From the NCBI RefSeq assembly GCF_900496995.4, contig NC_044012.1:24032759-24096758 (forward strand): a DNA stretch of 64,000 nucleotides, given 5' to 3'. How positions within the stretch are numbered: position 1 is the first letter of the stretch; every line of letters begins with the position of its first letter. The stretch comes from Aquila chrysaetos chrysaetos. Lineage: Eukaryota; Chordata; Aves; Accipitriformes; Accipitridae. Made by a program: the position numbers and the translations under genes. The notes under the pieces were generated by a model that was not told where the DNA came from, did no database searches, and saw only the letters and a program-made list of their open reading frames with translations. Shown here piece after piece: positions 59,123-64,000 of the stretch.

Positions 59123-61545
59123 AGGCGTCGGAGGGAGCGAGAAATGGAGCCAACAGACCCCGATGGAAATGGAAACCAGACCACAAACCCCACTCAACCC
59201 AACTGATTTTCTCTCGCGCCCGGCACGGGCAGACGGATGGACAGAGGGATGGCGGGACAGAGAACAGAGAGCGACCAGCCTGAGACATGATGCTTCTTCT
59301 TGAACTTGTACAAAACGTTATTACTACGAACAGCGAGAGCCCCGGCCCTGTTTGCTTGCTTGCACCTCCATCCCTGCGACCGGCGCTCGCGCAAAACACA
59401 GACCAACCAGTGAGTGAGCGACTTTCCTTCTTCCTTTGGACCTTTGCTTTGGTTTCGTGGCTGCTCTTTGCTTTGGGCCCTTGGTTGGGATGTTGGGCTG
59501 GGGTTGATGTAGCTCTTCCCTTTGTTTCTCTCCATTTTGGTTTCTTTGACATCCAAGGATAAAATCAGCTCCAGGCTCTGGTGCAAGCTCAGGGCAGCTG
59601 GGTGGCCACTCTGTCATGAACGCTCGCCCCATGCCTCCCACTGAGAGCCGGGACCCACGTTCCCACGGCTCCCCCCAGCCTTGGCTGCTGTGTGATGGCC
59701 CCAGCCCCAGCTGGGACGGGGAGCGTGGCCGGTGGGACAGGAGCGGGATGCCAACAGGCAGTGTCTCTGCCTCTGAGGTCTTGGCTCATGGCTGGGGTCA
59801 AGCGGGGAGGGACCCCAGGCCCCTGCCCTGATTTTATCCTTGGTGGTTCTTGTCGAACAGTGTCCATTTGGGGCGAGAGCTGTCCTCGTGCGCTAGATGT
59901 GTGAAGGGGGGGTGAGCTTCCAGGGTGGGAACCGCTGAGGCCCCCAGAGAGACTGGGAGCTGCCAAGCATTGCAGCTCCCTGGTCCCACCCCAGCGGGAG
60001 GGGGGAGGGCAGAGGTTTGGGGGCGAATCCAGAGAAAAAGCCCCAACTTTACAAATTCTCAGATTGGAAACATCAATTCAAACCATCTATTGAGATGTTC
60101 AGTGCAGGAGGCCACCTGCGCTGGGAGCACCAGGCAGAGCCGGGAGAGCCGGTGGGCCTGCGACCATTGCCGCTTCCCTCTTCGCTGGGCTGGCTCTGGG
60201 GCCCCCAGAGCCTCTGGAATGGTAGTTTAGACCCTGAGAGTGGCTTCAACTAGAGCTGACACAGCTGATGGCACCACGGGAGCTGAGCTGAGCTGAGCTG
60301 GAGACAACCTGCTCCCCAGCGCTAGCAGCCCAGAGTGGCACGAGGCCTGGGGTTCCTCTGGCCGAGGAGATGTGCAGAGAGGGGCTCCACCGGGGTCTGC
60401 TTCTTGGAGCTGTCTGTCCCCCATCCCTCCCCAGCCTCTTCCCAGAGCAGGTGTGAGCTTAGAAAAGGCTGCTTCCCGCTCAGCTCCAAGGGCTGCAGCC
60501 AACAGCGGCCGAAATGCCCGGGTTTAGTGTCTCGGTATTTCGGGGGTCTCCAAGGAAGCTTGGGGCGGGGCTTGCCCTAGCTCCTACCTGTTTCACTGTC
60601 TCTTCCAAGACAAAAACAAGAAGCTTTCCCAACCTCTCCAGCATGTCCCCAGGGCCCGCTTGGCCCACCCCAAGCACAGACCCACAGGGTGGGGCTGCAG
60701 GGGGCTATGCACTCCAGCATCTGCAGGACACCCCATATCCCCTGGGGAGCCAGGCCCCATCCCTCACCCTTGGGATGAGGTTTTCCAGCTTCCCAGGACC
60801 TCTTGGTCTGGACACAAGGGGTTTGCAGGAGCTGCCCTTTGGCTGGGCACCCCTTCGATTTTGGGTTGTCTGGAGGAGGAGAGCCCTTCGGGAAGGAGCA
60901 AAAGCCCTCAGTGGTGTGGGTAACCTCACCTTGGAGGTAGAGGAAGAGCTTGTGTCCTCCGCCGTGGGGTACCAGGGGCCTGTGGGGCAGGTAGTGTCGC
61001 TGACATCTAGACCCTGCGAGCATGTGGCACGAGGACACTGGCAGGGAAGCCATTGCAGAGCAAGCGGGGCTGGAAGGGGGCTGGGGCCAAGCAGATGAGG
61101 AAGAAGAGGCATGGCTCAGTGGCAGGCACAGGGTGTGAATGAGCGATGCATTTGTGGCACATGCACAGATGTGACTAGGTTCACCGTGGCTAAATCATGT
61201 GTCAGGAGCACGCAGGCAGCATTGTGTTAGCATCTCAAGAGAGAAGTGCACAAAGCCTTCGTCATACATGGTGAAGAAAACCTGCAGTTTTCTCAATGTT
61301 GTTCCTCCCTTCCCATCTTTTTGGAGAAGGATGTTGGCCTGGAGTCCCAACGGTAGCTCCGCGCTCATTTCGAGGGATGCAGCCGTTGCTGCCGGAGATA
61401 ACACTGCAGATGTCGATGCTGTTAACTACTCCACTGCACACTGAGCATGTATGAATGTGCGACCTGACACTTTGCTGAAGATCTTTAACGTCCACTGTTG
61501 AATAGACGTAATTCCTTCAAATAAAAATGCAAGGATGTGTTTTCA
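59123..61545 (+). other. CADM3 3' UTR (to proximal poly(A) site)
   Basis: Non-coding sequence following the stop and running without an obvious break to the AATAAA at 61520. The last 400 bases, rich in T and with short AT-rich runs, look more conserved in style than the GC-rich middle. Length about 2.4 kb if the proximal site is used. Confidence 0.6.
61520..61525 (+). terminator. Canonical poly(A) signal AATAAA of CADM3
   Basis: AATAAA with a GT-rich stretch (GATGTGTTTTC) 10-20 bases downstream, the normal layout for cleavage near 61540. It is the only canonical hexamer I found on the plus strand after the stop codon. Confidence 0.65.
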
Positions 61546-62089
61546 AGTATAATTTAATCTCATTGTAAGTCTACGTGTGCTGTAGATGGTTACAAAGAAA
61601 GCCCCAGCCTGGGGGTCTGGGAGGGAAGGGGGTTAACTGGTCCCTAGGGAAAGGGATGTGGAATCTGAAGTCGGAACAGGGAGGTTTGTGCCCCTTCGAG
61701 GCAGCACATGCATGGCCGTGGCCAGTTTCTCCCCAGCACTGCTGCTCCAGAGCTGCTTCAAGGGCTGGCACAGGTGGTTGCCACTTTGCCCTGGTCAGAG
61801 AAGTCAGGATTTGGCCTTTTTGAGATGCTGCATGGTATGGGACGTGGCAGGATGCAGCAGGGGGAGACCTGGGCACAGGCAGGGCATCAGGGGGGGAACC
61901 TGCTGCCTGTGGCAGATGTCATCAAAGGATGGGCTGGGTCTCACCCCAGGTGGACCTGTTGTCCTGCCACAGCAAGAGGCTAAGCTACAGCCCCAGGTGT
62001 TCCAGGTCCTGGGAGTGGTGGGAGCATGAATATGAGGCTGCATCTGCAAGCAAGAGCCAAAGGGCTCTTTTTGCAAGGGAGCAGTAGTT

Positions 62090-62870
62090 CCACTGCCATG
62101 GGTGTGAGGGCAGTGGAGACCCTGTGTCGTGTGAGGGGTGACAGATACACCGGGTCACACGTGTGAAGAGGGAGATGCTGTGGGATAAGCGCAAGGGGTG
62201 ATGGAGACACCATCATGAGATGATGCATGCTGCGATGGGGCATGTCATGGTGTGGGAGGGTGCAGTGATGGTGCACCCATCATGATGCTGATGGAAGGTG
62301 TGATGGGACACACCATGTTGTGAGCATGATGGAGAAACCACGTTGCAGGTTTGAGGCACTGATGAATAGATTATGTCATGGGTGTGAGGTGTGGTGGGAA
62401 ATGCCATTTTGGGAGCCCAGGGGCATGGTGGGATATGCCATGTGTTGAGTCTTTTGGGGTGATGAATAACCGTGTCACAGGTGTGCAGAGGAACAGCAAC
62501 ACAGCCATGAGTGGGGGCACGATGGGTGTCAGTCGTAAGCTGCACCACACCATGAGTGTGTTAGGGTGATGTGAGGCAGGGGTGATGGGGTGCACCCTGT
62601 GTTAGGTCTGGGGCACGTCCTGTTGTACGTGTGCGCAGGACCGTGGCACACCAGGTCAGGGCTTGCAAGGGGGGTTGGGTACACCATGTCATAAGTACAA
62701 GAGGTGATGTGGGTTGCATGAAGGGATGAGAAGCTACACCTTGATGCTAGCTAGCATGGGGGTGACACCACACACTGTCAATGGTACGGGGAGGCGGTGG
62801 GGTACATGGTGTCACTGATGTGGCTGATGGTGTATGTGCTGCACTGCAGAGGGAAGAAGCGATGGGGCAG
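62090..62870. repeat. Degenerate minisatellite
   Basis: About 780 bases of loosely repeating sequence in which variants of GTGATGGGG, ACACCATG and GTCATGGGTGTGAG recur at intervals of roughly 35-65 bases. Copies are diverged and no two are identical over the whole unit. It lies between the proximal poly(A) signal and the distal 3'-UTR-like block. Confidence 0.7.
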
Positions 62871-63249
62871 GTGTTGCTGCTGGGGCGGTGATATGAGGGA
62901 CACTGTCACAGAGGAGTGGGGACACCAGGCTCCTGTCCCTCCCTGCCAGCACCCAGCAAAGCCAGGCAGTGTCACTGCATGGCTGGGAGAGTCCAGGGCA
63001 CCAGCCTCCTCCCTGGGCCTCGGTGGCCACTTCAGGAGCGGGGGGTCCTTGTTGGCCACATGAGCAGGGGACCTCCAGGCCCATGTCCACCCTGTGCCAC
63101 TATATTCACCTGTGCTGGGCCTGGGGCGTCCGAACCGGGATGTGGCCAGGGCTGGCACTGGGGGAGCGAGGAGGATTTGGGACCCTGTGGCCCTCGTTTG
63201 CAGCCAGGCCTGTTCACTCCCACTCACCGGCCCCGGCGAGGCTCCAGCC

Positions 63250-63485
63250 GCTTCCCAGCCGGCACTGAACTCTCAATAGACACGAAAGCCATATTTGTAG
63301 GGAGCTCTGGAGACGCCGTGGGGCGGCAGTGGGGCAGGGCAGAGGACGGTCTGTGTTGTGCTGTGTTCTTGTATGTACATAAAAGGGAGACAACGAATGT
63401 TGATGTGACTTTATAACCTTTCTAATATCCTGTGCTAATCTCGGAAAATAATCCTATAAATATATCTGGATTACACGTTACCTGC
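63250..63485 (+). other. Possible distal end of a long CADM3 3' UTR
   Basis: After GC-rich sequence the DNA becomes AT-rich and 3'-UTR-like. It contains TGTACATA at 63374-63381, a match to the Pumilio element TGTANATA. It ends with variant poly(A) hexamers TATAAA (63455-63460) and AATATA (63459-63464), followed by a GT-rich stretch at 63482-63517. It could be a distal CADM3 poly(A) site or the 3' end of an unseen transcript. Confidence 0.4.
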
Positions 63486-64000
63486 CTGTGCGTCTCTGCT
63501 TCTGCCTGCGTGTGCTGGATGCTGCCAGGGCCTGGGAGGTGTCATGGCTGTGACACCCCTCCAGGGTGACGGGGAGCTGGGGGCACCGAGGCCAGGGGAG
63601 GGGGCAGAGCTCAGCCTGGTGGGCGGACACGGCTCACCCTAGTGCACAGCATGGGAGGGGTGCAGCTCAGCCCATCGCACAGTCCATGGAGGCATAGCTC
63701 AGGCCTCCTCAAGCCTTGACCCTCAGCCCCCCAAACCATAGTCTCCATCAGCTGCCTGTCCCCAGACCCCCTGTGCAGGCCCCTAGCCCTTTCACCCCCA
63801 AATCCCCCCACCTAGTCCCCCAAACTCCCACTGCAGACACCCAGACCCTGACTCTCAGCTCCTCCCAAATTGCCAGCTCTGCCAAACAACAGTAACCCTC
63901 AATCCCAACCCCCTGAGTGCCCCCCAGCCCCACCGCTCTCCATGAATGCTCTCACCAGGCATGAGGGCCACCAAATGCCCCCGTCCCCTGCCAGGCCCCT
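63486..64000. other. C-rich downstream sequence, nothing recognised
   Basis: Beyond the distal 3'-UTR-like block the plus strand becomes strongly C-rich (63691-63930), with many CCCC and CCCCC runs and few G runs. No exon is recognised. In mammals the next gene after CADM3 is the atypical chemokine receptor ACKR1; no trace of it is visible here. Confidence 0.5.

Noticed and set aside
1-64000. CRISPR array, bacterial operon, tRNA or rRNA genes, endogenous retrovirus
   Set aside because: No evenly spaced direct repeats with unique spacers, no tRNA or rRNA sequence recognised, and no LTR pair or gag-pol order; all RT-like motifs fit CR1/L3 LINEs.

Overview
The window is vertebrate nuclear DNA, most probably from a bird (a crocodilian or other archosaur is the main alternative). 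The evidence is one long avian-type CR1 LINE fragment (about 19.2-20.0 kb), many older CR1/L3-like fragments, very few microsatellites, short introns, and a GC-rich CpG-island gene of the kind found on avian microchromosomes. No bacterial or viral gene organisation is present, and almost all open reading frames are chance ORFs.

The one gene that can be fully supported is CADM3 (cell adhesion molecule 3; also nectin-like 1, SynCAM3) on the plus strand. Nine coding exons run from the ATG at 36888 to the stop at 59120-59122. All have GT-AG borders, and joined in phase they give a 394-residue protein: signal peptide, three Ig domains, short stalk, one transmembrane helix, and a tail ending in the EYFI PDZ ligand. 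A CpG island and a TATA-like box lie just upstream. The 3' UTR has a canonical AATAAA at 61520 and a second, non-canonical candidate end near 63.46 kb.

Layout. From 1 to about 36 kb the DNA is intergenic: moderate GC, no recognised gene, and decayed CR1/L3 LINE pieces on both strands. From about 36.0 to 37.9 kb is the CpG island with promoter and exon 1. From 37 to 51.9 kb is the large first intron, free of recognisable LINEs, with a few AT-rich pockets that look like candidate enhancers. Exons 2-9 and small introns occupy 51.9-59.1 kb. From 59.1 to 63.5 kb is 3' UTR or downstream sequence, including a degraded minisatellite at 62.1-62.9 kb. The last 500 bases are C-rich and without a recognised feature.

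The strongest new lead is a hidden, phase-matched 123-nt exon at 56493-56615 in the intron between the third Ig domain and the transmembrane exon. It would add 41 Pro/Ser/Thr-rich residues with no cysteine to the extracellular stalk, where the paralogue CADM1 carries alternatively spliced stalk exons.
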